From an uncultured Sphingomonadaceae bacterium (lineage in GTDB: Bacteria; Pseudomonadota; Alphaproteobacteria; Sphingomonadales; Sphingomonadaceae): a stretch of 64,000 bases of DNA. Both the position numbers and the translations under genes were made by a program. Under the pieces are notes generated by a model. That model was given only the letters and a program-made list of their open reading frames with translations, made no database searches and was not told the DNA's origin. The stretch spans positions 868,001 to 932,000 of the forward strand of contig CANKZR010000001.1 of the NCBI GenBank assembly GCA_947488625.1. The letters are read 5' to 3'. Shown in pieces: positions 28,101 to 37,200 of this stretch (the first letter of the stretch is position 1; every line of letters begins with the position of its first letter).

Positions 28101-29726
28101 TCAGGCGGTCTCGCAGCCGTATTCCTCGATCTCGGCCTCGATTTCATCCTGGCGGGCTTCGCGTGCGGCTTCGTCGAGATATTCGCCCGGATGGTCGGGG
28201 CGGATCTCTTCCAGAAGCGGTTCACGGTTGCCTTCACCGTATTCGTCGAACTTCTTGCGAAGCATGCAGGAATAGCCGCCGCTGCCATTAAGGAAAGATG
28301 CGCCCACGATCCGCGCCTCGGCCGGACGGTCTTCCTCCAGCAGCATGTGGATCAAAGCCTGGCGTACACCCTGATCGAACGGCGCGTAGCTGAATGATGC
28401 TTCCAGAGCCATCTTCGCCTGGTCGGGCACGGGCTGGCTCTCATCGAAAAGATGGGTCAGGTAATAGCCATACAACGGATAGGCATGGTCGGTTTCCATC
28501 TGGTTCGCGGCGGCAAAGCGGCTGCGTGCCTCGGCCAGTTGCGAAGGATCCTCGAAAGAACGACGCAAGGCTACATCGGCATAGTAGTTCGCAGCGGCAG
28601 TGGATTCCGGATCGAGTTCGAGCACGCGCTGGGCGAGGCTTTCAGCCTCTGAATAGTTGCGGGCATCGAATTCGGCTTCGGTGGCCGCCAGCAGTACAGC
28701 CGGGCTTTGCGGATATTCGGCAACCAGGCGGCGCGCGTCTCGAACAAGGCGCTGGGCATCGTCCTCGTCCACGCCGCGCTTGGACTTGATCATCAGTTCC
28801 ATGCGCGCAGCTTGCGCTTCGGTCAGCCTGCGGATTTCGACCTCGGGTTCGGCGTTCGCCGCATAGGGCACACGCAGGGTTCGGGCCGAACCGCGACGAA
28901 ACTCTTCCAGCTCATCGTGCAGCACGTCCAGGTCACCGAACGCCCTCTCGGCAGCTTCCATCCGCGAAGCCCCTTCACCAATGGCGACCATGTATTCGCT
29001 CATCTGGCCGCGTCGTTCGGGATTGAGGTTCAGGTGGCTCGCAATCAACCAGCCGTGCGCATAGGTCCGCCCGGTGGTCGTACGGTCACCGCGAGCGGGA
29101 GGATCGAAGGTCTTCTCGAGATCGATCGGGATCGTCGCCAGCGATGCACTGCGCCATGTCGGCACGTCACCGATGACGAAGTTATCCTCGTTGAACTCAA
29201 TGTTGGAGAACAGTTCCGCGAAGCCTTCGCTATACCACAGGGGGTAGGGCGCATCGGCGTGCTGGAACATGAAGTAGTGCACGTATTCGTGGGCCAGCGT
29301 GGCCTCGGGATCGAGCATCATGTCCTGATCGATCGAATTGCGCAGGCTGCGATCGCGGCGCTTGTTGCGCTGGCGCGGGACGAAGGCCACCGATCCGTTG
29401 GCGCGGCCGATGAAGAAGCCGCCGACACCGGTATTGCGGTTTCCGGCAAGAAGAACCGACATGTCCGACGTCTCGCCAAAACGGAAAACCGTTACCTTGG
29501 TGGATTCGGGCAATTCCTCACCATCGGTCTTCACACCGGTGAAGAAGCTCAGAACTTCGTCCAGCCGCTCAAGCTCTTGCGCGAATTCTACCGTGTCTTC
29601 TTCATCATCTTCGGCATAGACGATGAAGTGCTCGGTCTCCGCCCGGAACCAGTCGGCGGCGAGGGCAGCAGGGGCGAGGGCAAGGGAAGTGGTCGCAGCA
29701 AGTGCCGCGAGAGCGCGTTTCATCAT
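28101..29726 (-). CDS. Secreted HExxH metallopeptidase with TPR-like tail (DUF1570-like)
   Basis: With the ATG pair at 29726 (GGAG ribosome-binding site upstream) the protein has 541 residues and a signal peptide cut near ALAA (residue 24). The peptidase part has the zinc motif HEYVH at 146-150 and a downstream acidic motif in YSEGFAEL (about 166-172) that supplies the third ligand in gluzincin enzymes. This matches the peptidase MA-like/DUF1570 group. The second half is helical with TPR-like repeats (AQRVLELDPES, AEARSRFAAANQ). The frame also opens at 29774 but without signal peptide features. Substrate unknown. Confidence 0.8.
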   Translation of the reverse strand: MMKRALAALAATTSLALAPAALAADWFRAETEHFIVYAEDDEEDTVEFAQELERLDEVLSFFTGVKTDGEELPESTKVTVFRFGETSDMSVLLAGNRNTGVGGFFIGRANGSVAFVPRQRNKRRDRSLRNSIDQDMMLDPEATLAHEYVHYFMFQHADAPYPLWYSEGFAELFSNIEFNEDNFVIGDVPTWRSASLATIPIDLEKTFDPPARGDRTTTGRTYAHGWLIASHLNLNPERRGQMSEYMVAIGEGASRMEAAERAFGDLDVLHDELEEFRRGSARTLRVPYAANAEPEVEIRRLTEAQAARMELMIKSKRGVDEDDAQRLVRDARRLVAEYPQSPAVLLAATEAEFDARNYSEAESLAQRVLELDPESTAAANYYADVALRRSFEDPSQLAEARSRFAAANQMETDHAYPLYGYYLTHLFDESQPVPDQAKMALEASFSYAPFDQGVRQALIHMLLEEDRPAEARIVGASFLNGSGGYSCMLRKKFDEYGEGNREPLLEEIRPDHPGEYLDEAAREARQDEIEAEIEEYGCETA

Positions 29727-29915
29727 TTCAATCTCCAGTCCAGACAGGCAGTCGTAACGGAGCAAGCCTCTCAACTCAATACGGTAAAAGGGTGTTTTAA
29801 CGCGACAAATCGAGCGTGTTATTCTGTAATTAGGTAATGGGCGTAGACGAAACTAATGCAAATTCCGGCGAATTCATCTGCGCCTGATGCCAGCGGTTCA
29901 TTACAGAAAATCGGT

Positions 29916-30977
29916 TTACCCGGAAGGCGATAGCGCGCTTTTGGGAAAGCCGATCGAAATCTTCGTGCCGGTCCTACCCGTATCGACCTCAAGGTCACCA
30001 GACAACCTGTTCACAAGTTCGCGTACGATGCGCGCGCCAAGGCTGCCATCATTGGGCCAGTCTACATTCTCGGGAATGCCTCGTCCGTTGTCGGACACTT
30101 GCAGACAGATCGTCCCATCGGCCTCCAGGTTCCATAGACGTACGTCGACGACGCCTTCATTCTCCGCCTTGAACGCGTGCTGCAGCGCATTGGTAAGCAG
30201 CTCGGAAACCAGCAGGCCCATCTGCGAGGCGGAATCAACAGAGACGCGGAATTCGTCCGTATCGAGGTTCATCCTCACTTCGCGGTGCCCGTCTAACATG
30301 TTGAGCGCGCTACAAACGCGCGAAATGTAGGCGCCCAGCGCGACGGTGTTGTGTTCGGTCTGTCCGGGGCGAGAAAACTCGTCGTAAAGGAGGTTCAAGG
30401 CTTCCACGCGATTGGCCAGAACATCCAGTGACGACTTGGCATCCGCGCCCTTCTTGGCCTCCATGCGGATCAGTGAAAGCAGTAGAGAAAGGTGGTTCTT
30501 CACCCGGTGCTGCACCTCCCGCAATTGTTCATCCAGCTTGGCGGCACGCTCGGCATAGGCCTTGTCTTTGGGCTGCTCTGACTGGATACCGAGAAAATGC
30601 GTGACCTCCCCGTCCTTTTTCATCGGCGATAGCAACAGCCGATTGATGAACTCCTCGCCGGTGGAGCGATAGTTGACGATATCGACGGTAATCTCTTCGC
30701 CCTGGCTCAAAGCCTCGCGAATGGCCATCCGGTCGCGATCATCCGTATTCGGACCCTGGAGGAAGCGACAGTTGCGCCCGATCACCGCGCTGCGACTGTA
30801 ACCGGTGATCCGTTCGAACGCAGCATTGACGTAGATGAGTGGCATATCCGGCAGTTGCGCATCGGCGATAACCAATGCGAACGGCAAATCTTCCATCGTC
30901 TCGCGCGAAATACCTTCCGGAATCGACGGGGGGTTTTCTGGATTGTATGCCGATACAAGCGAATCTTCACCGCGCAT
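29916..30977 (-). CDS. Blue-light LOV histidine kinase (HWE/HisKA_2 type)
   Basis: A 353-residue soluble kinase. Residues 28-135 form a LOV domain with the diagnostic GRNCRFLQG at 68-75, where Cys70 is the flavin-adduct cysteine. The helical phosphoacceptor region follows, His157 in EVQHRVKNHLSLLLSL, typical of the HisKA_2/HWE class. The ATPase domain has the N box SELLTNALQHAF (Asn263), DNGRG at 296-300 and GSLGARIV. Length and layout resemble the Erythrobacter litoralis LOV kinases EL346 and EL368. No response regulator gene is adjacent, so its target must lie elsewhere. Confidence 0.95.
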   Translation of the reverse strand: MRGEDSLVSAYNPENPPSIPEGISRETMEDLPFALVIADAQLPDMPLIYVNAAFERITGYSRSAVIGRNCRFLQGPNTDDRDRMAIREALSQGEEITVDIVNYRSTGEEFINRLLLSPMKKDGEVTHFLGIQSEQPKDKAYAERAAKLDEQLREVQHRVKNHLSLLLSLIRMEAKKGADAKSSLDVLANRVEALNLLYDEFSRPGQTEHNTVALGAYISRVCSALNMLDGHREVRMNLDTDEFRVSVDSASQMGLLVSELLTNALQHAFKAENEGVVDVRLWNLEADGTICLQVSDNGRGIPENVDWPNDGSLGARIVRELVNRLSGDLEVDTGRTGTKISIGFPKSALSPSG

Positions 30978-31069
30978 ATTAAGTCAAGCCTCGTTCTCTT
31001 TGTTGATCGTTATCCGCGCGATACACGCCTGAATGGCAAGATTTTGACGAGTTTCGATGCCATTGCAAG

Positions 31070-33241
31070 TTAAACAAAGCTGTAAGGATCGATGTCTACG
31101 CCGATACGCACCCCCGGCGGATGCTCGATCCCGGAGAGCCAGACCCGGATCACCTGCTGCAGTTCCGCACTCCGCCTTGCATTCAGCAGCAGGCGATAAC
31201 GGTAACGCCCGCGCAGCAGTGCCATGGGGGCAGGGGCGGGGCCGAGAACCTGCACGTCGTCGAGGCGCGGGCGCGTATCGCCAAGGCGGTTGGCGGCCTC
31301 TCGTGCCTCGCGCTCGTCCTCGCTGGAAATGATGATGGCTGCCCACCTGCCAAACGGGGGGGCACCCGCATAGCGGCGCGCATCGGTTTCTGCTTCGTAA
31401 AAAGCGTCGCGGTCGCCTGCCTCCAAGGCTGCAATCACCGGCGCCTCGGGGTGTCGGGTCTGGATCAGCACTTCGCCCGGCTTGGCACCGCGTCCGGCGC
31501 GGCCTGCCACCTGCGCCACCTGCTGATAGGTACGCTCGGCGGCGCGCAGGTCTCCGCCTTCCAGCCCGAGATCCGCGTCAATCACGCCGACAAGGGTGAG
31601 TTCGGGGAAGTGGAAACCCTTGGTGACAAGCTGCGTGCCCACGATGACGTCAATCGCCTTCGCTTCCGCCATCGCGACGAACTCGGCAGCCTTTTCCGGC
31701 GAATTGAGCGTGTCTGACGTTACCACGGCCACGCGCGCCTCGGGCAGCATTTCGGCGACCTCATCGGCGATCCGCTCTACACCGGGGCCGCAGGCGACCA
31801 GGCAATCGGGCTCCCCGCAGTCGGGGCATTTCTCGGGTGGCTGCGTCTCATGTCCGCAGTGATGGCAGGCGAGACGTTTCGACAGCCGGTGCTCCACCAG
31901 CCAGGCGCTGCAATTGGGACACTGGAAGCGAAAGCCGCAATGGCGGCACAGCGTCAGCGGGGCATAGCCGCGGCGATTGAGGAACAGCAGCGATTGCTCG
32001 CCCTTTTCAAGCCGGTCGAACAGCGCGCGGCGCAGGGGCGGGGAAATCCACGCGCCGCTGCCTGGCTTTTCCTCGGTCAGGTCCACAAGCTGGATATCGG
32101 GCAATTGCGCGCCGCCGAAACGGCTGGGCAGCACCAGTTTCTCGTATATCCCGCTGTCGGCCATGTGGAGGCTTTCCAGCGCGGGCGTGGCACTGGCGAG
32201 AATGACGGGCATCCCCTCGAAACGCGCGCGCATCACGGCCACGTCGCGGGCGTTGTAGCGCACGCCTTCGTCCTGTTTGAAACTGATTTCGTGCGCCTCG
32301 TCCACCACGATCAGGCCGAGGTTGGCATAGGGCAGGAACAGGGCAGAGCGCGCACCCACCACGACCTGCGCCTCGCCGCTGGCGATGGCGCGCCATGCCC
32401 GGCGACGCTCGGTGGATTTCAGCGAGGAATGCCACACCACGGGCGCAGCACCGAAGCGTGCTTCGAACCTGCCGAGAAAAGCTTCGGTCAGCGCGATTTC
32501 GGGCAGCATCACCAGCACTTGCCGGTTCGCCGCGATGGCGGCGCCGATGGCTTCGAAGTAGGTCTCGGTCTTGCCCGAACCCGTTACGCCATCCAGCAGG
32601 ATTGGAGCAAACGTGCGGGCCTCTACCGCCTCCACCAGCCGGTCTGCCACTTCGCGTTGATCCACCGACAGGTCGGGCAGGTGATGATCGGCATGGGCGC
32701 GGGGGTAGGGGCGGTCGACGTCCACTTCCACCGGTTCCAGCACGCCTTGGTTCACGAGGCCGCGCAGCACGGCCTCCGAAACACCGGCCAGCCCGGCCAA
32801 TTCGCGGATCGTCGCCTGCTCGCCTTCCAGCGCCGCTATCGCCGTCGCGCGCTGGGGCGTCATGCGTTCGGGCGTGCCGCCGGTCAGCCGGTATTCCGTC
32901 ATGGTGGCAGGGCCGCGCAGCGCGCCGCCGCTGGCGATCACCATGCGCGCCACGGCCGCAAGTGGCGAAACGTAGTAATCTGCCGTCCATTCTATCAGGC
33001 GGCGCAGTTCTGCGCGCACCGGCGGCACGTCCAGCACGCCCAGCAGGGGGCGCAGCTTGTTCTCGGGCACCGGATCGGTCGGCAGGCGTTCATCTTCCCA
33101 GACTATACCTGTGACCTGACGCGGGCCCAGCGGCGCGACCACGACAGACCCATGTTCGATATCCATGCCTTCCGGCACCCGGTAGTCGAGCGGGCCGAGC
33201 GCGGCGTTCATGACGAGGAGGCGGACGCGGGTTGCAGGCAT
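31070..33241 (-). CDS. priA: Primosomal protein N' (replication restart helicase)
   Basis: A 723-residue PriA of usual length. It has the N-terminal 3' DNA-binding domain (RVRLLVMNAALGPLDYRVP), Walker A GVTGSGKTE, the DEAH box in VVDEAHEISF, and eight cysteines binding two zinc ions between the helicase lobes (CRHCGFRFQCPNC, CHHCG, CPDCG). It then has GTQLVTKGFHFPELTLV and QVAGRAGRG. PriA reloads the replicative helicase at stalled forks. It is transcribed in the same direction as the LOV kinase gene, with a 92-base gap. Confidence 0.98.
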   Translation of the reverse strand: MPATRVRLLVMNAALGPLDYRVPEGMDIEHGSVVVAPLGPRQVTGIVWEDERLPTDPVPENKLRPLLGVLDVPPVRAELRRLIEWTADYYVSPLAAVARMVIASGGALRGPATMTEYRLTGGTPERMTPQRATAIAALEGEQATIRELAGLAGVSEAVLRGLVNQGVLEPVEVDVDRPYPRAHADHHLPDLSVDQREVADRLVEAVEARTFAPILLDGVTGSGKTETYFEAIGAAIAANRQVLVMLPEIALTEAFLGRFEARFGAAPVVWHSSLKSTERRRAWRAIASGEAQVVVGARSALFLPYANLGLIVVDEAHEISFKQDEGVRYNARDVAVMRARFEGMPVILASATPALESLHMADSGIYEKLVLPSRFGGAQLPDIQLVDLTEEKPGSGAWISPPLRRALFDRLEKGEQSLLFLNRRGYAPLTLCRHCGFRFQCPNCSAWLVEHRLSKRLACHHCGHETQPPEKCPDCGEPDCLVACGPGVERIADEVAEMLPEARVAVVTSDTLNSPEKAAEFVAMAEAKAIDVIVGTQLVTKGFHFPELTLVGVIDADLGLEGGDLRAAERTYQQVAQVAGRAGRGAKPGEVLIQTRHPEAPVIAALEAGDRDAFYEAETDARRYAGAPPFGRWAAIIISSEDEREAREAANRLGDTRPRLDDVQVLGPAPAPMALLRGRYRYRLLLNARRSAELQQVIRVWLSGIEHPPGVRIGVDIDPYSFV

Positions 33242-33294
33242 TGTCAGCCATATGGGGCGGGCATCAGCCTGCCTGCAAGGAGATGAGTTGCCTT

Positions 33295-34002
33295 ATGACC
33301 GAATTGACCACTTCTGCCACCAAGTCCGGCATTCTGGGCCGCCGCGCTTTCATGGGCGGCGCCCTAGCATCTGGCGCGCTGCTTTTGCCTGCCTGCCAGA
33401 GTTTTGGCGGATTCAGCCTGACCGATGCGGTCCGCCGACTGCTCTACCTTTCCAGCGAACGCGCCTTTGCGCGGCTGACGGCGCCGGGTGGTTTCTGGGA
33501 TGAACAGGTGGCGGCACTGGGCCTGTCCAACATGATCGGATCGCGCGGCGGCGTCGTGGCCAGCATTCTTACCTCCACCCTGTTCAAGGACAGGCTGGAA
33601 GGTGCTTTTGCCGATATAGCCATCGAGGGGGCGGAACGCGCTGCGCCCATCGTGGCCGATGCCGTGCGGGTGATCGGCATCCAGAACGCCATCGCGCTGG
33701 TGAACGGCGGGCCGACTGCCGCCACCGCCTTCCTGCGTGAGGATCTGGGCGTTACCCTGGTGGAGGCGATGGTGCCCGAACTGGGCGACGCGATGCGCGT
33801 GGCAAGCGATCCGCTGGTGGGCGAATTGCTCTCCGGCCTCACGGGGATCGATGTTGCGGGCGTCTCGCGCAATGTCGCCACCCAGATCGACAACGCCATC
33901 TGGAACGAGATGGGGCTGGAGGAAGCCGCGATCCGGCGCAACCCGCAATCCACCAACGATCCCTTGCTGATGAGCGTGTTTGGCGCAGGGGCGGTACTTT
34001 AG
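33295..34002 (+). CDS. DUF4197 family exported protein
   Basis: A 235-residue protein from ATG 33295 with a clear AAGGAG ribosome-binding site. The N-terminus has GRRAFMGGALASGALLLPAC, which combines a twin-arginine-like pair with a lipobox Cys. The rest fits DUF4197: GGFWDEQV, SRGGVVASILTSTLFKDRLE, AERAAPIVADAV and WNEMGLEEAAIRRNP. The family is common in Proteobacteria and has no known function. It is divergent from priA. Confidence 0.82.
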   Translation: MTELTTSATKSGILGRRAFMGGALASGALLLPACQSFGGFSLTDAVRRLLYLSSERAFARLTAPGGFWDEQVAALGLSNMIGSRGGVVASILTSTLFKDRLEGAFADIAIEGAERAAPIVADAVRVIGIQNAIALVNGGPTAATAFLREDLGVTLVEAMVPELGDAMRVASDPLVGELLSGLTGIDVAGVSRNVATQIDNAIWNEMGLEEAAIRRNPQSTNDPLLMSVFGAGAVL

Positions 34003-34057
34003 GCCCTTGCGTATGGGGCATGGCTATCTCTAGGCAGCAGCTGAGAAAGTTGCCCTG

Positions 34058-35884
34058 ATGTCCGACGAATCCCCCCTCGACCGTTTCAAACTCGCGCTGA
34101 CCGGTGCGGCGCGCGCCATTGCGCGTGAGCCGGAGGCGGAAATCGGCTGGACCGCCGATCAGCCTTCACAGCAGGGCAAGAGCGCGCGCGTGCCCATGCC
34201 GGGACGCGACGTTACGCCGGAACAGGCCCGCGAAGCGCGCGGATTTGCCGACAGTTTCGCCCTGCGCCTGCGCCACCACAACGGCGCGCTGCATGCGAAG
34301 ATGCGGCCTGACGATGTCGATGCCCGCGCCTGTTATGACGCCATCGAACGGGCACGTTACGAGGCGATAGGCGAAAGTGAATATTCGGGCATGCGCTCCA
34401 ACATGGAAGCCATGCAGGAGCGGCGCGTGGCAAGCGACCCCATCGCCAGCGCGCAGAGCGCCGACGATGTGCCGCTGCACACCGCCCTTGGCCTGATGCT
34501 GCGCGAACAACTGACCGGACAGCCGGTGCCGCCCGCCGCCCGTGAAGGTGTGGAGATGGTGCGCGAATTCGTGGAAAGCCGCACCGGCGACGATTTCGAA
34601 CAACTGGGCGAAGCGCTGCACGACCAGAGCGCGTTCCAGAAACTGGGCCTCGACATGCTGCGCCACCTCGACATGGTGCCGATGGAGCCGGAGGACGCCG
34701 ACGGTCTCGACGATGACGAGGACGCCGACGACGGCCAGGACGAGACACCCGACGACAACGAGGACGACGACGACGGCGCCGACCAGTCCGACCAGCCCGA
34801 GACCCGCGCCGAGGGTGCCGAAGGTGACGAAGGCGAGGGCGACGATAGCGAACAGACCCCCGGCGAGAACGAACTGGCAGAAGGCGATCCCGGCGACGAT
34901 GGCGAGGAGATGCAACTGCCTCAGCGCCGCAACGCGCCGTGGCAGGATATTCCCGACAGCTTCGATTACCAGGCCTTTACGACCAGCTTCGATGAGGTGG
35001 TCGAGGCCACAGAGCTTTGCGATATCGAGGAACTGGACCGGCTCCGCGCCTATCTGGATAGCCAGCTAGCGGGCCTTGCGGGTGTTACCACGCGGCTCGC
35101 CAATCGCCTGCAACGCCGCCTGATGGCGCAGCAGAACCGCAGCTGGGATTTCGACCAGGAAGAAGGCTTGCTGGATGCCGCAAGGCTGGCGCGCGTGGTG
35201 GTCAGCCCCGGCCACTCGCTGAGCTACAAGCAGGAGCAGGAGCAGGAGTTCAAGGACACCGTCGTCACCCTGCTGATCGACAATTCGGGCTCCATGCGCG
35301 GGCGCCCCATTTCCATCGCCGCTATCAGCGCCGATATCCTTGCCCGCACGCTGGAACGCTGCGGGGTAAAGGTGGAAGTGCTGGGCTTCACAACCCGCGC
35401 ATGGAAGGGCGGGCAGAGTCGTGAGAAATGGCTGAGCGACGGTCGCCCCGAAAAGCCGGGACGCCTGAATGACCTGCGCCACATTATCTACAAGAAGGCC
35501 GACGAACCGATGCGCCGAGCGCGCCGTTCTCTCGGCCTCATGATGCGCGAAGGGCTGCTGAAGGAAAATATCGACGGTGAAGCGCTGCTATGGGCGCACG
35601 AACGCCTGCTCGCCAGACCCGAAGATCGCCGAATACTGATGGTGATCAGCGACGGCGCGCCCGTCGACGATTCCACGTTGTCAGTGAACTCGGCTGGCTA
35701 TCTGGAAGCGCATTTGCGCAAGGTGATCGAATGGATCGAGAAAGTCTCGCCCGTTCAGCTCGTCGCCATCGGCATCGGCCATGACGTGACGCGCTATTAC
35801 AAGAAGGCGGTGACGATCATGGATGCAGAACAGCTTGGCGGCACGATCATAGAGCAGCTTGCTGACCTGTTCGAGGTGGAATGA
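34058..35884 (+). CDS. cobT: Cobaltochelatase subunit CobT
   Basis: A 608-residue CobT, the von Willebrand-type subunit that pairs with CobS (AAA ATPase) to drive cobalt insertion by CobN in aerobic cobalamin synthesis. The N-terminal half is helical, residues about 210-290 form a highly acidic linker rich in Asp and Glu, and the C-terminal third is a VWA domain with the metal-ion site DNSGSM and SDGAPVDD. The partner cobS, often adjacent, is not in this window. The 3' end overlaps the DUF2939 gene by four bases (ATGA). Confidence 0.95.
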   Translation: MSDESPLDRFKLALTGAARAIAREPEAEIGWTADQPSQQGKSARVPMPGRDVTPEQAREARGFADSFALRLRHHNGALHAKMRPDDVDARACYDAIERARYEAIGESEYSGMRSNMEAMQERRVASDPIASAQSADDVPLHTALGLMLREQLTGQPVPPAAREGVEMVREFVESRTGDDFEQLGEALHDQSAFQKLGLDMLRHLDMVPMEPEDADGLDDDEDADDGQDETPDDNEDDDDGADQSDQPETRAEGAEGDEGEGDDSEQTPGENELAEGDPGDDGEEMQLPQRRNAPWQDIPDSFDYQAFTTSFDEVVEATELCDIEELDRLRAYLDSQLAGLAGVTTRLANRLQRRLMAQQNRSWDFDQEEGLLDAARLARVVVSPGHSLSYKQEQEQEFKDTVVTLLIDNSGSMRGRPISIAAISADILARTLERCGVKVEVLGFTTRAWKGGQSREKWLSDGRPEKPGRLNDLRHIIYKKADEPMRRARRSLGLMMREGLLKENIDGEALLWAHERLLARPEDRRILMVISDGAPVDDSTLSVNSAGYLEAHLRKVIEWIEKVSPVQLVAIGIGHDVTRYYKKAVTIMDAEQLGGTIIEQLADLFEVE

Positions 35885-36381
35885 TGAAAAAGGTTCTCGC
35901 CTTTATCGTACTCATCGCCATCATCATTGGCGGCTGGTATTTCGCCTCGCCGTGGCTCGCCATGAAGGGTCTTTCCGATGCGGCACAGGCTGGCGATACG
36001 GCGGAGCTCGAGGAACGGGTGGATTTTCCCGCCTTGCGCGCTTCCGTCAGTGACCAGATTTCCGAGGCCACGCGGCGGCGGCAGGGGCAGGGCGGTTTGC
36101 TGGGCGAACTTGGCGGCGCGGTGGCGGAGCAATTGGGGCGCCGGGTGACGGACCGCGCCGTGACCCCCGATGCCGTTGGCCGCCTTGTCGCTTCGGGCGC
36201 ACTTGCTGCAGGGTTACTGCCGGAACGCCTGCGCGGTCAGGAGATCGAATGGGATGTCGAGCGAGACGGCTTTGACCACTTCCGCGCAGTCGGCACATTC
36301 GAAGACGGCACTGCGGGCCCGATCCTGCTGTTCGCGCGGGATGGACTGGGCTGGAAACTGACGGGCCTCGAACTGCCCTGA
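35881..36381 (+). CDS. DUF2939 family membrane-anchored protein
   Basis: A 166-residue protein with an N-terminal hydrophobic anchor ([20 protein letters not shown]) and a soluble rest. The segment [15 protein letters not shown] followed by [19 protein letters not shown] is the DUF2939 signature. Its start overlaps the cobT stop, so the two are probably translated together; a functional link is unproven. The function of the family is unknown. Confidence 0.85.
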   Translation: MMKKVLAFIVLIAIIIGGWYFASPWLAMKGLSDAAQAGDTAELEERVDFPALRASVSDQISEATRRRQGQGGLLGELGGAVAEQLGRRVTDRAVTPDAVGRLVASGALAAGLLPERLRGQEIEWDVERDGFDHFRAVGTFEDGTAGPILLFARDGLGWKLTGLELP

Positions 36382-36392
36382 GGGCGATGGCG

Positions 36393-36959
36393 CTATCGCT
36401 TTCCGCGCGCCCATCGTGTGGGATCGCCCTTTGCCAGCCGCGTCTGAATTTGCCAGGCGGCTACAGCATAGATCGCGATGTTCACCGCCGCGAAAGTCAT
36501 CCAGAATTGGGTCATGGTTTCAAACGGCATCACCACCAGCCAACGTGGATTGGTGGCCATTTGGCTGAAACCGGCCATCAGCAATCCCGCATAGCTGTAG
36601 GCGAGGTGCATCTGGTGCGCACGTAGCCATTTGACATCGTGTGTCGAGCGCCAGCGTAGCACGGCGCGAATGCCGAAAAAGAGCGAGATAAAGCCGACAA
36701 TCACGAAGACATGAAAGAAGCCGAACCGGGTTCCCGCGATGGGCATCACGGTTGCTTCCACCGGTACGACCGAAATAACCGTGATTGTCATCGCCGCGAT
36801 ATAGCTCAACCCCATCATGCGATGCCGTTTCGTCCCCTTGCGCATCAGGAAGATCGCGGCGCCCGCGACGATGGCGAAGATCGCGGCAATAAGGTGGATC
36901 AGGACAAGCGGTGAAAGGTCTGAAAACACGCGATGATCTCCCCAGCGTATTACTGCCAT
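36393..36959 (-). CDS. DUF2306 family membrane protein
   Basis: A 188-residue membrane protein with about five spans. It shows the DUF2306 pattern: LIHLIAAIFAIVAGAAIFLMRKGTKRHRMMG near the N-terminus, where the KGTKRHRxxG loop is characteristic, and HQMHLAYSYAGL further on. ATG 36959 (MAVIRW) is preferred; the frame also opens at 36983. The family has no assigned function. Confidence 0.83.
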   Translation of the reverse strand: MAVIRWGDHRVFSDLSPLVLIHLIAAIFAIVAGAAIFLMRKGTKRHRMMGLSYIAAMTITVISVVPVEATVMPIAGTRFGFFHVFVIVGFISLFFGIRAVLRWRSTHDVKWLRAHQMHLAYSYAGLLMAGFSQMATNPRWLVVMPFETMTQFWMTFAAVNIAIYAVAAWQIQTRLAKGDPTRWARGKR

Positions 36960-37097
36960 AGCACAGTGAGCCCGTAGCTGCAAAAGAGGTCCAAACTTTC
37001 CTACAGGGGCAGTGGCAAGAAGTGTGGGAAACGTGACGAACGACGCCCGCCCTTTTCGCAGTTTCCTCCGGCCTGACGGCCCGTATCACCCCGCCGC

Positions 37098-37137
37098 TTT
37101 TTCGCCCCAGGACCGTGTTCCATGTGTTCCACATTAG
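37098..37137 (+). repeat. 40-bp dispersed repeat, copy A
   Basis: This 40-base sequence recurs at 57092-57131 in opposite orientation with 37 of 40 bases identical. It begins with a T5 run followed by CGCCCCAG and holds two copies of GTGTTCCA with a 9-base period. Copy A lies in the gap between divergent DUF2306 and cysS genes, 63 bases before the cysS start. On the minus strand it also encodes an ATG-initiated MWNTWNTVLGRK. The role is unknown. Confidence 0.85.
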
Positions 37138-37200
37138 TTGGATTGGCGCAGGCACCTCCCGGCTTGTCCCCCGCCGTTGCCCGCTCTAAGCCCGCCCACG

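Noticed and set aside
31850-33286. Long plus-strand frame of 478 codons over priA
   Set aside because: It is antisense to a full-length PriA with all motifs; the product is Arg- and His-rich without homology-like features.
37110-37134. LexA-like or parS-like site in the 40-bp element
   Set aside because: The two GTTC words are 5 bases apart, not 7 as in the alphaproteobacterial LexA box (GTTC N7 GTTC), and they are direct rather than inverted, so a parS palindrome does not fit either.
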